A DNA stretch of 64,000 nt from Desulfococcaceae bacterium HSG9 (GCA_030378005.1 JAUCGF010000090.1:1-64000), one strand, 5' to 3'. Counted from the first letter of the stretch, positions 16,915-26,074 are shown. The notes: a model not told the origin generated them from the sequence alone. Program-made: numbers and translations.

Positions 16915-18564
16915 TCAGGATGATCTCCGCCGCATCCGCTGCTTACCATTATTACCTGTTCTTTGCTTGGCATGAGTGATTAACGGCTTACGCCCCTTTT
17001 CTTTAAAGCTGAGAACGATTTTTTCCGCCTTGGCAAAGGGAACATTCATAAAAGAAAACTTGTCCATTACCTGTATATCCTTGATTTGTTTTGACTTAAT
17101 CGGGACTCTGCTGATAATAAGATCAATAAGTTTTCTGGCATTCATCTTGTCTCTCTTGCCAAGTGCGACAAAAAGCCTTGCTTTACCATGTCGATCAAGC
17201 TGCCTGTCTTTCTGCCTGTCTTTGGAACCGACCGCTTTAATTTCACTATATGCATCAGGATTGAGTTCTTCTTCGAAACAATAGCTAAGTATGGCAGCCA
17301 ATATATCGGTCGGATTGTTTTCACTGATTAGTTTTTTCGACCAGTTATAATATTCAGAATCAATTTCATTATCAAGAATCGTACTCAGATCATCGTATAT
17401 TTTTTGTTTTTTAGCTTTGATAATGTCTTTCACTTCCGGTATTTTAGATCTTTTGATGTCTGTCTTGGCAACCCGCTGTATAAACATCAGTTGTTTATAC
17501 TCACGAGGCGTAATAAACGTAATGGCGACACCCTCATTCCCGGCCCTTCCTGTGCGCCCTATTCGATGAACATACGATTCCGGATTTTGAGGCAAAGAAT
17601 AGTTTATAACGTGGGATAGGTTATTGACATCAATTCCGCGCGCTGCGACATCGGTGGCTATAAGAATATTGATGTTTTGTTTTTTGAATTTTCCAAGCGT
17701 TCTTTCTCTTTGCGCCTGTGATATATCTCCATGAATCGCTTCCGCGTCATACCCTCTGTCTGTTAAATGACTTAATACGGAATCAACATCAACTTTTGTT
17801 CGGCAGAAAACCAGACCGTAAAAATCATCTTCAATATCAATAATTCGGCATAGGGCCTCAAATTTATCAGATGCTTTTACCTCAAAATATATTTGTTCCG
17901 TAAGATTCGGTGTTAATTGCTTTTTCTTAATTGTAAGAAGCTCATAACCATCCATATATTTATGCGCAAGGTCCTTTATCCTTTTGGGTATTGTCGCAGA
18001 AAACAACAATGTTCTTTTATCAGGATTGGTATGCTGCATTATTTTTTCCATATCTTCGATGAATCCCATATTGAGCATTTCATCGGCTTCATCAAGTATC
18101 AAGTGATCAATTTTGTCTAACTTCAATGTCTTTCTATAAAGATGATCAATCACTCTTCCCGGAGACCCAACCACAATATGCACCCCTTTTTTCAGTCTGC
18201 GTAACTGCTGAACAATGGATTGACCGCCATATATGGGGACTATATTGATAGGTTTGTTTCCTTTAAGTGAATTGATTTCTTCTGACACCTGAATAGCCAA
18301 CTCACGCGTCGGAACCAGAATCAACGCCTGAACTGCTTTGGAAGCTGTGTTAACCATTTTTATCAAAGGTAATCCGAAAGCGGCTGTTTTGCCTGTGCCT
18401 GTCTGAGCTTGTGCAATGATATTGGTATCATCCCTTAGCATTACAGGGATAGTCATCGTCTGAATTTCGGTGGGTTCTTCAAACCCCTTTTTATTAATCG
18501 CGTCCAGTGCGTCAACTGAAAGCCCAAGGTCATTAAATGTCTTTTTTTCTGCTTTGTCTGCCAT
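16915..18564 (-). CDS. deaD: DEAD-box ATP-dependent RNA helicase
   Basis: A 549-aa protein from the ATG at 18564, chosen because AGAGGA lies 6 nt upstream; upstream ATGs at 18579 and beyond lack this. It has all core motifs: Q-motif region FEEPTEIQ, AQTGTGKT, PTRELA, DEADEM, SAT, and HRIGRTGR. The C-terminal domain (KARLFVALGKRDKMNARKL) resembles the DbpA/CsdA RNA-binding domain and ends in a basic tail RMRRRSS. It probably remodels rRNA or structured mRNA, for example in the cold. The gene is flanked on both sides by copies of the same GTGAAACGTGATGCGTGAA repeat. Confidence 0.93.
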   Translation of the reverse strand: MADKAEKKTFNDLGLSVDALDAINKKGFEEPTEIQTMTIPVMLRDDTNIIAQAQTGTGKTAAFGLPLIKMVNTASKAVQALILVPTRELAIQVSEEINSLKGNKPINIVPIYGGQSIVQQLRRLKKGVHIVVGSPGRVIDHLYRKTLKLDKIDHLILDEADEMLNMGFIEDMEKIMQHTNPDKRTLLFSATIPKRIKDLAHKYMDGYELLTIKKKQLTPNLTEQIYFEVKASDKFEALCRIIDIEDDFYGLVFCRTKVDVDSVLSHLTDRGYDAEAIHGDISQAQRERTLGKFKKQNINILIATDVAARGIDVNNLSHVINYSLPQNPESYVHRIGRTGRAGNEGVAITFITPREYKQLMFIQRVAKTDIKRSKIPEVKDIIKAKKQKIYDDLSTILDNEIDSEYYNWSKKLISENNPTDILAAILSYCFEEELNPDAYSEIKAVGSKDRQKDRQLDRHGKARLFVALGKRDKMNARKLIDLIISRVPIKSKQIKDIQVMDKFSFMNVPFAKAEKIVLSFKEKGRKPLITHAKQRTGNNGKQRMRRRSS

Positions 18565-18597
18565 GTATTCCTCTTTCATATAGTAAACCACGAATTT

Positions 18598-18670
18598 TGA
18601 AACGTGATGCGTGAAACGTGAAAAGTGATGCGTGAATTCACGTTTCACGTTTCACGCATCACGCATCACG
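18598..18670. repeat. GTGAAACGTGATGCGTGAA fold-back repeat, copy B
   Basis: A 73-base run of ACGTGATGCGTGAA-type units turns into its own complement around GAATTC (18634-18639). It sits in the gap between the helicase and the large ATPase gene, just upstream of the helicase start, and may affect the helicase leader. Confidence 0.7.
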
Positions 18671-18723
18671 TTATCCGTTTACACTAAGTACTTGGTCAGA
18701 TGTTTCAAGTAAATAATCCGAAT

Positions 18724-21700
18724 TTATTCCTGATTTGTAATATGAATCACCGTAGGCACGCCATCATCATCCTGAATTTCATTGAATGATTGTTCAAGAA
18801 ATTGGCGGAATTCATCTGCCAAAGCGTCGATGTGTTTTTTTTGGATGAAGTTTCTGCTTGGTTTGAAATCGCTCAAATTGACATTAATCACAGTGATATT
18901 TCCCATCTTTTTTTCAAGTTCAGCCATCTTTTGCACATCCAGCATAGCATTCAAAACTTTGACGGAAAAATCAACGGACGCGATATTGGTGTAATCAAGC
19001 ATATTGCCGGATATACCGGCTTTGGGAGTGACAAGGATACGGATTTTGCCGTTTTTGACGAGTCCCAGCAGATATATTTCCACCATTCGGCGGGTCAGTC
19101 CGTAGGCTTTGGAACCGCCCATACCCATGAAATTTTTGTAAAGCGTTTCAACTTTCATGGACGGTCTGTCATCTGTGATATTGTCGTTAATAAACATCCA
19201 CATCGCCTGAATGTATGGGTTATCCGACGTATCTAAGAGATGGCCGGCGCTTTTTTGCATAATTTTGAGACCGAATCCGAAATTACGCGCCGCATTGATG
19301 TCCCGGATTTTTGCTTTAAATTTAGCTTCTTTGAGAATCTCACCGGTTTTGACAATACCGTTGATCACCTTGACGCCATCCTCTTTTCTGAATTCAAAAG
19401 GCGGGTCAAACCGGATGTCTTGAGAGATATAGCAGGAAGACAGCACTTGGCCGACTGCCGGAGTCAGAATCGCTTTCAATTCGCCTGTCACATTGAAAGA
19501 AATATTGGAATGTTCTTGCGCATCCATACGTCCGCGGCGATAACTGCCGGTAACAATTTGATAGATTTGCGCCATATCGGTTTGCAGGACGTCTGCCACC
19601 CAGTTGACTACGGCCAGCGCATCTTCGCTTCCTTGGCCCTGCCAATCTTTCACCAGCTTACGAAAGGCGGCGAAATCAATGAGCCGGGCGTGTTCTTCGG
19701 GCGTCAGTTTATCCGGCACCCAGAGAATCAGGCGGGGATCGCGATACTGTGTCAGAATTTTTTTGATTGATTCGGATTCAATCGGCAGCTTACCGATAAT
19801 CACTTGAAAGTCCAGATCGGTTTCATCACTACAGATCGGCGGGAGCGGTAGATTGTCATCAGCGATTTTTCCGAGATTCCGCATACCGATGCGGCCGCCG
19901 GTCTGTCTTCCCTGCCATACAATCGGTAACGTTGCGTAGGCCGGACCATTCGGGGCCGCGACAGTTCGGAAAATTGACCGTATCCCGCCGGATAAATCCA
20001 TATTTGTATGGCGCATGCGCACCATCCATTTATCCGCGGCCAGCAGATGTTCCCAGGCATCCTGGAGCATTAAAGGATTGGCTTGGGCAGCGGCTTGAGC
20101 CTTTTTAAATTCATCGCGCGGATCCACGCCGGTGAACACCGGGTCAAACCGAAAGCGAGGCTGTCCGTTTTCATCCGGATTTAAAACGATTTGGCGTAGT
20201 TCTCTTTTGAGATTTTCCGCAAGAGTTTCGTAATGCTGAATATTTTCCTCTATATTGCTATCCGGTTCCCGTTCAAGCAGCAGATTGTCAGCGATCTCTT
20301 GCGGTGAGATGCCCTGTTGACGGGTTTTAGCGACAAAATAGAGAAACAGGGTGCGGATAATCCGAATCGCTTTATTTCGATAAACTTTCAGATAGCCCTT
20401 AGATATATTTTCGATCTGACGTTTACAAGCCAGATAAGCCCGAAAATCGGTTTCCCGTTTGACTTTGATAGCTGTTAGACCGGTATTCACGCTGCCGGGG
20501 TCTTCTTTGTGGAACACCGCTTCATCGAACAACTCCCAAAGACGGATAATGTGATCGCCCTTGTTTTTAATCTGATGTTGCAATGTCAGGTGCATAAAAC
20601 TGATCGCGCTGCGAGCGGTGGACAGTTCCAAAGTGATGGCTGTCAAAACCTCAAGCGCCGGTTTGTGGAAAGGGAAAAAACGGGTGAATTCCGCTTGGCC
20701 GATGCTATCAGGCCAGTTGAAACCGCGTTTGTAGAGCAGATAATATTTTTTGACAGCTTCAGGGTCTTTGATCTCCCGAACCCGTGACAGCGCAATGTCG
20801 TAGCGGTCTTGATCATTTTCCGGCAATTTCACCAGTTTCAAGCGGTCATCGGCAATGATATTTTTTACGCCCGTCTTGCTTTGCGGCGCATTTTGAGCGG
20901 CGCAAACCGTCCAAACAGGCAGATTGTGAATTTGGGCCAAGCGATTGGATAATACGTTCAGGGTGTCCTCATCATCAACGCGCTGATGGCCATCCCGATT
21001 TTTCATAAACTGAGAGACTTCATCCAGAACCAACAGCACCCCGCTGTAGCCTTCATCCAAAACAGTCAGAACGAAATGTTTCAGGATATCTTCAGTCTCG
21101 GCTTCGATTTGAGGCTGAACTTTGAGATATTCCGTATAAAAACACCACAATTCAGCCCCGCAGGATTGTTTGTGAGCCGGTGATTGTTCCTGTCGGATGC
21201 GCCGGATAAAGGTGTCAATATCTTCGATTTCATCTTCTTCAAAAAAACGCGGGTCTTTAAGAAAATTTTTCAAATCGTGGTGATAACGGTCAAAATCCCG
21301 GGTTAAAAAACGGTCGGTCAGAAGTTCGGAAGGATACAGGGAGATGTTTTTGCCGAGTTCGATTTCAATCTGGGCTTTGGCCGCATCAAGAATATATTCG
21401 GTCAGCCGCCGTCCTTTATCATGCAACCCCACAGCGCCTCCGCCGGTTCCTGTCAGCGTGATGACAACGACAAAAACACCTTTGCCTTTTCGGCTTTGAG
21501 CTTTGAGACCTTTTTCCCAAAACAGGTGAAGCGTATCATGTTTGCTCCGTCCGGCTTTCTTCTCCTTTTGTTTGACAATTTCCCAAGCCGCTTCATCTCC
21601 CAGTGCAAGGGCTGATAGAAAACACAACAAATGCGACTTGCCCGAACCGAATTCGGCTTGAATCCAATATCCCTGACCGGCAGGATTTTCTTGCCGTTCC

Positions 21701-21951
21701 GCCATCCGATCAGGTTTTATCAGGGATGCGGCCATATTTCGTAAAATATCATTCAAAAAAGAGCGCACCGGATCAATCAGAAATTCTTCGACAGTTTTCA
21801 ATTCCGGCCGGCGCGCTCGCCTAGCCGCAACAGAATTGGAATCCGCCCACACATGCTTTTCCAGCGAATAAACCGAAATTATCTTTTCCGGCGCAGTACA
21901 GATTTCATCAAGGGTTTTGCGGGTTGCAAATAAGGGGTCGGTTTTGATCAT
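18724..21951 (-). CDS. Large P-loop ATPase, BrxC/PglY-like (DUF499/DUF6079-type)
   Basis: A 1,075-aa protein with Walker A FGSGKSH at residues 101-107 and Walker B GVLLVLDEV near residue 310. A long C-terminal part (EFRKEDGVKVINGIVKTGEI and beyond) has no domain I recognise. Size, early Walker A and layout resemble the ATPases of BREX-type and related phage defence loci (BrxC, PglY). No methyltransferase, PglZ or nuclease partner is near, so it is an orphan in this window. The family assignment is by motif and layout only. It is transcribed away from the tRNA-Pyl gene. Confidence 0.6.
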   Translation of the reverse strand: MIKTDPLFATRKTLDEICTAPEKIISVYSLEKHVWADSNSVAARRARRPELKTVEEFLIDPVRSFLNDILRNMAASLIKPDRMAERQENPAGQGYWIQAEFGSGKSHLLCFLSALALGDEAAWEIVKQKEKKAGRSKHDTLHLFWEKGLKAQSRKGKGVFVVVITLTGTGGGAVGLHDKGRRLTEYILDAAKAQIEIELGKNISLYPSELLTDRFLTRDFDRYHHDLKNFLKDPRFFEEDEIEDIDTFIRRIRQEQSPAHKQSCGAELWCFYTEYLKVQPQIEAETEDILKHFVLTVLDEGYSGVLLVLDEVSQFMKNRDGHQRVDDEDTLNVLSNRLAQIHNLPVWTVCAAQNAPQSKTGVKNIIADDRLKLVKLPENDQDRYDIALSRVREIKDPEAVKKYYLLYKRGFNWPDSIGQAEFTRFFPFHKPALEVLTAITLELSTARSAISFMHLTLQHQIKNKGDHIIRLWELFDEAVFHKEDPGSVNTGLTAIKVKRETDFRAYLACKRQIENISKGYLKVYRNKAIRIIRTLFLYFVAKTRQQGISPQEIADNLLLEREPDSNIEENIQHYETLAENLKRELRQIVLNPDENGQPRFRFDPVFTGVDPRDEFKKAQAAAQANPLMLQDAWEHLLAADKWMVRMRHTNMDLSGGIRSIFRTVAAPNGPAYATLPIVWQGRQTGGRIGMRNLGKIADDNLPLPPICSDETDLDFQVIIGKLPIESESIKKILTQYRDPRLILWVPDKLTPEEHARLIDFAAFRKLVKDWQGQGSEDALAVVNWVADVLQTDMAQIYQIVTGSYRRGRMDAQEHSNISFNVTGELKAILTPAVGQVLSSCYISQDIRFDPPFEFRKEDGVKVINGIVKTGEILKEAKFKAKIRDINAARNFGFGLKIMQKSAGHLLDTSDNPYIQAMWMFINDNITDDRPSMKVETLYKNFMGMGGSKAYGLTRRMVEIYLLGLVKNGKIRILVTPKAGISGNMLDYTNIASVDFSVKVLNAMLDVQKMAELEKKMGNITVINVNLSDFKPSRNFIQKKHIDALADEFRQFLEQSFNEIQDDDGVPTVIHITNQE

Positions 21952-22163
21952 AGCTGATTTTTAAGATTGTGGGTTGCGTTACACTCCGCTGACACACCCT
22001 CTCGTTATTGTACATTTTCCCATTGGTTTCAATCCTTATTTTAATGGATGTCGAGCAGTTAGCATACCTTATTGTAATATTCAACTTCTTTGAAGTTGAC
22101 ACAGCAATTCCTGACCACACTCGCCGTAAAAAAACTGTATCTCCTTAATCTTGCCGAATTCAC

Positions 22164-22192
22164 TTGACGATATAAAGTTATTGCGATAAAGA
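22164..22192 (+). promoter_or_regulatory. Possible promoter of tRNA-Pyl
   Basis: TTGACG (22164-22169) and TAAAGA (22187-22192) are separated by 17 bases, placing a start about 7 nt before the tRNA. The -10 element is poor, so this is tentative. Confidence 0.35.
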
Positions 22193-22205
22193 CGAATCTT
22201 GTAAT

Positions 22206-22276
22206 GGGGAGTGGATCGCAATGTGATCGTGTGGACTCTAAATCCACATAGACGGGTGCAACTCCCGTACTCCCCG
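22206..22276 (+). tRNA. pylT: tRNA-Pyl (anticodon CUA)
   Basis: A 70-nt cloverleaf plus discriminator G. The acceptor stem is GGGGAGT/ACTCCCC, with a small D-arm GATC...GATC whose loop lacks the GG pair. A 6-bp anticodon stem TGTGGA/TCCACA holds loop CTCTAAA (anticodon CTA). The variable region is very short, and the T-arm is ACGGG/CCCGT with loop TGCAACT. The elongated anticodon stem, minimal D-loop and the CTCTAAA anticodon loop are the hallmarks of pyrrolysine tRNA. The sequence is very close to what I recall of Desulfitobacterium tRNA-Pyl. CCA is not encoded. It reads UAG as pyrrolysine when charged by PylS. pylSc and pylD lie 2.9 kb downstream on the same strand. Confidence 0.9.
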
Positions 22277-22406
22277 CTGCAAATCGGATATTAACGATTT
22301 GCTTTCAAACCCGATGCTTTACGCTCGAATGCAAATCAGTTTGCCTAAATCTTTCTAACCAATTAGACTGAGACTCCAGGCTACCTGCTCAGAGGTAATC
22401 GTTCAT

Positions 22407-22431
22407 AAACGATTTGCAAAATCGTTTTTTT
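22407..22431 (+). terminator. Intrinsic terminator after tRNA-Pyl
   Basis: AAACGATTT (22407-22415) pairs with AAATCGTTT (22419-22427) and is followed by T to 22431. This ends the tRNA transcript and separates it from the reverse transcriptase gene. Confidence 0.7.
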
Positions 22432-22499
22432 AACAATTCAAGGCTAAATATGCATGAAAATCCCTTAATAATTATATTATCGGAGCTGATATGCCCGAT

Positions 22500-22640
22500 A
22501 ACCTACGATTTCAGGTACTATCAGGGTAATTATACCTGACTTTCAGATAGAAAGGGCAAAACTGCCTTATTACAGTATTATCAAGGCAAAAGTACCTGAT
22601 AATCATGGTTGGGTAGCTTGTATAGACTTTCAGATAATTA
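22500..22640 (+). ncRNA. Candidate structured RNA upstream of the reverse transcriptase
   Basis: The roughly 400 bases before the RT gene have no open frame but show local structure. CAGGTA/TACCTG (22512-22517/22533-22538) and TGCCTT/AAGGCA (22563-22568/22583-22588) can pair, and the 12-mer GACTTTCAGATA is repeated at 22538 and 22625. Several defence reverse transcriptases use a non-coding RNA encoded next to them. This region is where I would look, but I cannot match it to a known RNA. Confidence 0.3.
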
Positions 22641-22847
22641 ATGTCACAAGGATAGAAGGATAAGATAATACCCATCGTATATCTCTGACTGATAACGCAG
22701 TGACATTATTTGTCTGAACGTCTATAGCGTAATACAATATAAAATTTCCTTGTCAAATATACAGAGTCTCAGTATTCAGGAGAATTGAATTTGTCGTTTG
22801 AAATGAAGTGCACTTTTTAACTGGAGGGGATGGGAGGATTAATTTCA

Positions 22848-24503
22848 ATGGATCATATTCGGTTGTTCAATCAAATCCGTGACAGCAAAACCATCGAACG
22901 AGCATTTCGATATGCACTCTTTGACCGGATCAATAATGACTACTACTTCGATTACTTTGAAATGCGTTATGTCTTTCGTAACGAAAAGGCTATTATCTCT
23001 GAATTGCTTGAAGAACTTGAGACACCTGAAAAATACATTCCAAGACCTGCGTATGCTTATTATCCTCCCAAAACGGACCTGTGTTACCGTCGAATGATCT
23101 ATATTCCGTTCAAGGATCTTGTTGTTCGTTATGCCTTTGTGATCATTTTTGCTGAATATTTAGACTGTGAGCTTTCTCCCTACTGTTTTGCAAATCGTCG
23201 AGCGATAGGCGAAAGGGCGACAGATGAGTTTCTCAAGCAATTTGCGACAGAAACATGGCCAGCATTTTGTCATTGGCAACACGACAGCATTGAAAAATAT
23301 CCCGTTCTTCTTCGGACAGACATTTCTGCTTTTTATGACTCGATTTCACATGATTACCTCATACAGACAATTGCAAAAGAATTGTCAATTGATGAGGACT
23401 CCATTGTCTTGAGCGTCTTTCGCTCATTGCTCCGTATTCCTGTAATCTCTTACTCACAACTTTCACGGACACCTCAAGAGCCTCAAGTACAACGGCAAGG
23501 TCTAACAATAGGGAATGGAACAGAGGGTTTTCTCGCCAATGTTTACCTGAAAAATGTTGACGAGGCAATGGAGAAACTGCCGGGAATAGAATTTGGACGG
23601 TACAATGATGATATGCGTATTTTCAGTCATAAACGTGAGATTGCCTTGCATGCGGTATTAGCTCTTCAAGAACTTCTGTTAACAAAAGGGCTAAATCTTA
23701 ATTCAAGCAAAACTCAGATTGCGGAAAATGCGGAGCAGTTGGAAAAACTTCGCTCAAAAATATATCAGCCATCACCCTCTGAAGGTGCGCAGGATGAAGT
23801 TGAGGAAGAAGAAGCAATAACTCAAGAAGTCGTAACAAATAACCTTCTCCATGAGATTGATAAGCCTTTCGATGTTTTTGATAGGCGATTTGAATTGAAT
23901 GAACCAATACACAAGCATAGCAATGCAAAAAAGTTTTGTAAATTCTTGAAGGACCCGGAGTTGCTGCCTCGCTCAGAACGTCGGCCAGAACATATGCTCA
24001 CATTAGGAAATATCCTTACTCAATGGCAAGGAAATGGGAGATCTGCAAGTTGGTTGATTATTCAATCCATATTTTGGAAGGATATTCCGCAAGATACACA
24101 GAGAACCGCTAAAAAGATTCTCTTTGAGGTCTTGCAGAATCAAGAAATTGATGCGTACAGTTATTACCGTCTTCTTCATCATCTTGTAAAAAGGCGGGGG
24201 AAAACTCCGAAATTCCGATATATTGATAAACTCTCGAACGATGAGAAACAAAAAATACAAGTAATCGTGCCCAGTTTACTACAAAAACCTGCCTTTGAAT
24301 TGAATCTTATAGGGCTGTATACCCTCAAAGTATTAGGGGCGTCGCACAATGAATTGAGTGAATATGTTCAAATTCATGTACCCAAACCGGTTGGTGAACC
24401 TATCAAGAAAGCCTTATCATATCTTGTGGAACCCATAGAGAATTTGCCTGCTTTGGAAATAGATACAGAGGAAGAACCAGATGATAGACCGGAAGCTTAT
24501 TGA
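22848..24503 (+). CDS. Reverse transcriptase of a defence/unknown-group type
   Basis: A 551-aa protein. The ATG at 22848 has GGGAGG about 10 nt upstream; an ATG 18 nt earlier is also possible. RT motifs: LRTDISAFYDSI with the first catalytic Asp at residue 158; QGLTIGNGTEGFLANVYL as the template-grip block; and RYNDDMRIF with the catalytic YNDD at 252-255. The C-terminal half (about 280 residues) includes an acidic linker and a helical region I do not recognise. There is no maturase or endonuclease domain, so it is not an ordinary group II intron RT. The layout fits the DRT/Abi/unknown-group RTs; the exact class is undetermined. An attC-like site starts 28 nt after the stop, so it may be an integron cassette gene. 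Confidence 0.82.
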   Translation: MDHIRLFNQIRDSKTIERAFRYALFDRINNDYYFDYFEMRYVFRNEKAIISELLEELETPEKYIPRPAYAYYPPKTDLCYRRMIYIPFKDLVVRYAFVIIFAEYLDCELSPYCFANRRAIGERATDEFLKQFATETWPAFCHWQHDSIEKYPVLLRTDISAFYDSISHDYLIQTIAKELSIDEDSIVLSVFRSLLRIPVISYSQLSRTPQEPQVQRQGLTIGNGTEGFLANVYLKNVDEAMEKLPGIEFGRYNDDMRIFSHKREIALHAVLALQELLLTKGLNLNSSKTQIAENAEQLEKLRSKIYQPSPSEGAQDEVEEEEAITQEVVTNNLLHEIDKPFDVFDRRFELNEPIHKHSNAKKFCKFLKDPELLPRSERRPEHMLTLGNILTQWQGNGRSASWLIIQSIFWKDIPQDTQRTAKKILFEVLQNQEIDAYSYYRLLHHLVKRRGKTPKFRYIDKLSNDEKQKIQVIVPSLLQKPAFELNLIGLYTLKVLGASHNELSEYVQIHVPKPVGEPIKKALSYLVEPIENLPALEIDTEEEPDDRPEAY

Positions 24504-24530
24504 GGATGAAATTTTTCTAAACGGTGGGCT

Positions 24531-24670
24531 ATCCAACAAACAAATGGTGCTGACCATGCCCGCGCGCAGTAGTTTTCAGCATAACTGCCCGCCATAAAGG
24601 TTTGGTGGTGGTGTCGGCGTCATTCTGCCGGTCAGGGCGCTGGCATGGCCGCACATTTGAGGCGTTATGC
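24531..24670 (+). repeat. attC-like integron recombination site 1
   Basis: It begins with the R''-like box ATCCAAC (24531-24537) and ends with GTTATGC (24664-24670). Inside, CAAATGGTGCTGACCATGCC pairs with GGCATGGCCGCACATTTG with extrahelical bases, the imperfect hairpin expected of attC. Length is 140 bp, within the known range. It separates the RT gene from the next cassette. Confidence 0.65.
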
Positions 24671-24703
24671 TTTCCACACTTACCAATTAATTAGGAGAAA
24701 TAA

Positions 24704-25075
24704 ATGAAAATCATTAGTTCAATTATCTTTACTGGAATTATTCTTTTTTCAATTAATGCAACAGCGGCCCAAGTTCCAACTGGTACTTGGGAACAAACAT
24801 CTTCAACGGCTGGAGATTGCAGTAATTGTGAAATAAAAATAGTGAAAATGACACCACATATTATTCAGATTACTTCAAACAATGAATGGATTGGGTACGC
24901 TTATTATAATCAATCTTCCGATAGCTATAAGGGAGCCTTTGAATGGAAAGCTGGGAAAGGCGGATCATATAATAATCATGTTTTTCTCATTAATTTAGTT
25001 TACGAAGGCAAGACATTAACAATGAAGGCTAATGGCACCAAACTAAATTTTTCTGTCACTTATAGAAAAAAATAG
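24704..25075 (+). CDS. Small exported protein, integron cassette gene
   Basis: A 123-aa protein with a signal peptide (MKIISSIIFTGIILFSINATAA). The mature part, beginning QVPTGTWEQTSSTAGDCSNC, contains a CSNC pair and beta-rich segments. I do not recognise the family. It has TTAGGAGA upstream. The gene sits precisely between a GTTATGC box and a complementary GCATAAC box that overlaps its TAG stop, so it is a classic one-gene integron cassette. Cassette genes often have unknown or accessory functions. Confidence 0.7.
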   Translation: MKIISSIIFTGIILFSINATAAQVPTGTWEQTSSTAGDCSNCEIKIVKMTPHIIQITSNNEWIGYAYYNQSSDSYKGAFEWKAGKGGSYNNHVFLINLVYEGKTLTMKANGTKLNFSVTYRKK

Positions 25076-25150
25076 CATAACAAGAGGCTGCTGACGGAAG
25101 CGAAAAGCTTGGCTTGAAAAGCAGCCAATCTTTTCGCTCCGCAGAGCCAT
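25075..25150 (+). repeat. attC-like site 2, 3' end apparently lost
   Basis: GCATAAC (25075-25081) is the exact complement of the GTTATGC that opens the cassette. GGCTGCTGACGGAAGCGAAAAG pairs imperfectly with CTTTTCGCTCCGCAGAGCC (about 25130-25148). The expected terminal GTT box is missing, and the sequence passes into the pylSc leader, so the cassette run ends here in a damaged site. Confidence 0.6.
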
Positions 25151-25197
25151 TTTGAAAGACTACTAAATTATAATGTGAATTTTTCAGGTGGACCGAG

Positions 25198-26043
25198 TTG
25201 AAAATAATCTGGACTGAAACTCAAGCCAGGCGCTTAAAAGAACTGGATGTCTCCGAATCAGACTTAAATGCGCGATTCGAGAGCGCTTCAGTTCGGGAAC
25301 TGGCCTATCAGGAGTTGGAGAAGAAGCTGACAGCCGGGTGCCGGCGAAGGTTGAAAGAATTTCGTGAAATTGATCTCAGACCCGGCTTATGCAGACTGGA
25401 AAGCAAGCTTACAGGCCTTATGGTGAAGCACGCCTTTGTTCAGATTGCCACTCCGATTATTATGTCTAAAGGCATGCTATCCAAAATGTCGATTGATTCA
25501 AATCATCCTTTGAATTCCCAGGTGTTTTGGCTCGGCAATAACAAATGCCTGAGACCCATGTTGGCACCACATTTGTATTTTATAATGAAAGACCTTTTAC
25601 GTTTGTGGGATAAACCGATTCGATTTTTTGAGGTCGGGCCGTGTTTTCGTAAAGAATCTCAAGGATCGCAACATGCCAACGAGTTTACAATGCTTAATTT
25701 GGTGGAAATCGGATTGCCGGCTCAAAGCCGCCATGACAGAATCACGGAACTGGCAACCATGGTAGTCGAAGCCGCAGGAATCAATGATTATACATTTGAA
25801 ACCGTAAAGTCAGAGATTTACGGCGACACTATTGATATAGTGGCCGGAAAAAAACGGATTGAAGTGGCTTCCGGGGCGATGGGACCGCATCCTTTGGATC
25901 GTGCCTGGAAAATAAACACCACCTGGGTTGGAATCGGCTTTGGTTTGGAACGCCTTCTTATGGTTTCAGAAAACAGCCCCAATTTGAAGAAAATGGGCCG
26001 AAGCCTTGCATATTTAGATGGCATACGCTTGAATATCCAGTGA
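25198..26043 (+). CDS. pylS: Pyrrolysyl-tRNA synthetase catalytic domain (PylSc)
   Basis: A 281-aa class II synthetase core, the separate C-terminal half found in bacteria. It starts with TTG, with AGGTGG upstream. Motif 2 is FEVGPCFRKESQGSQHANEFTML-type, with the amino-acid-recognition asparagine in TMLNL. The pocket tyrosine is in YGDTIDIV, and motif 3 is GIGFGLERLLM; CLRPMLAP is also conserved. It charges tRNA-Pyl with pyrrolysine for UAG decoding. The tRNA-binding N-terminal protein PylSn is not in the window. It is followed 31 nt later by pylD. The 2.9-kb separation from pylT by the RT and cassette is unusual. Confidence 0.95.
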   Translation: MKIIWTETQARRLKELDVSESDLNARFESASVRELAYQELEKKLTAGCRRRLKEFREIDLRPGLCRLESKLTGLMVKHAFVQIATPIIMSKGMLSKMSIDSNHPLNSQVFWLGNNKCLRPMLAPHLYFIMKDLLRLWDKPIRFFEVGPCFRKESQGSQHANEFTMLNLVEIGLPAQSRHDRITELATMVVEAAGINDYTFETVKSEIYGDTIDIVAGKKRIEVASGAMGPHPLDRAWKINTTWVGIGFGLERLLMVSENSPNLKKMGRSLAYLDGIRLNIQ

Positions 26044-26074
26044 GATTTTAGGGAAAAGATCGAGGAAATATAGC

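Noticed and set aside
22206-22276. tRNA gene as an ordinary suppressor or degraded tRNA
   Set aside because: The short length, missing D-loop GG and longer anticodon stem would look like decay, but they are specific features of tRNA-Pyl and pylSc/pylD are nearby.
22609-22615. GTTGGGT as the left attC box of an RT cassette
   Set aside because: It fits the loose box consensus but I found no attC-like hairpin before it, and it is not an exact complement of the ATCCAAC box after the RT.
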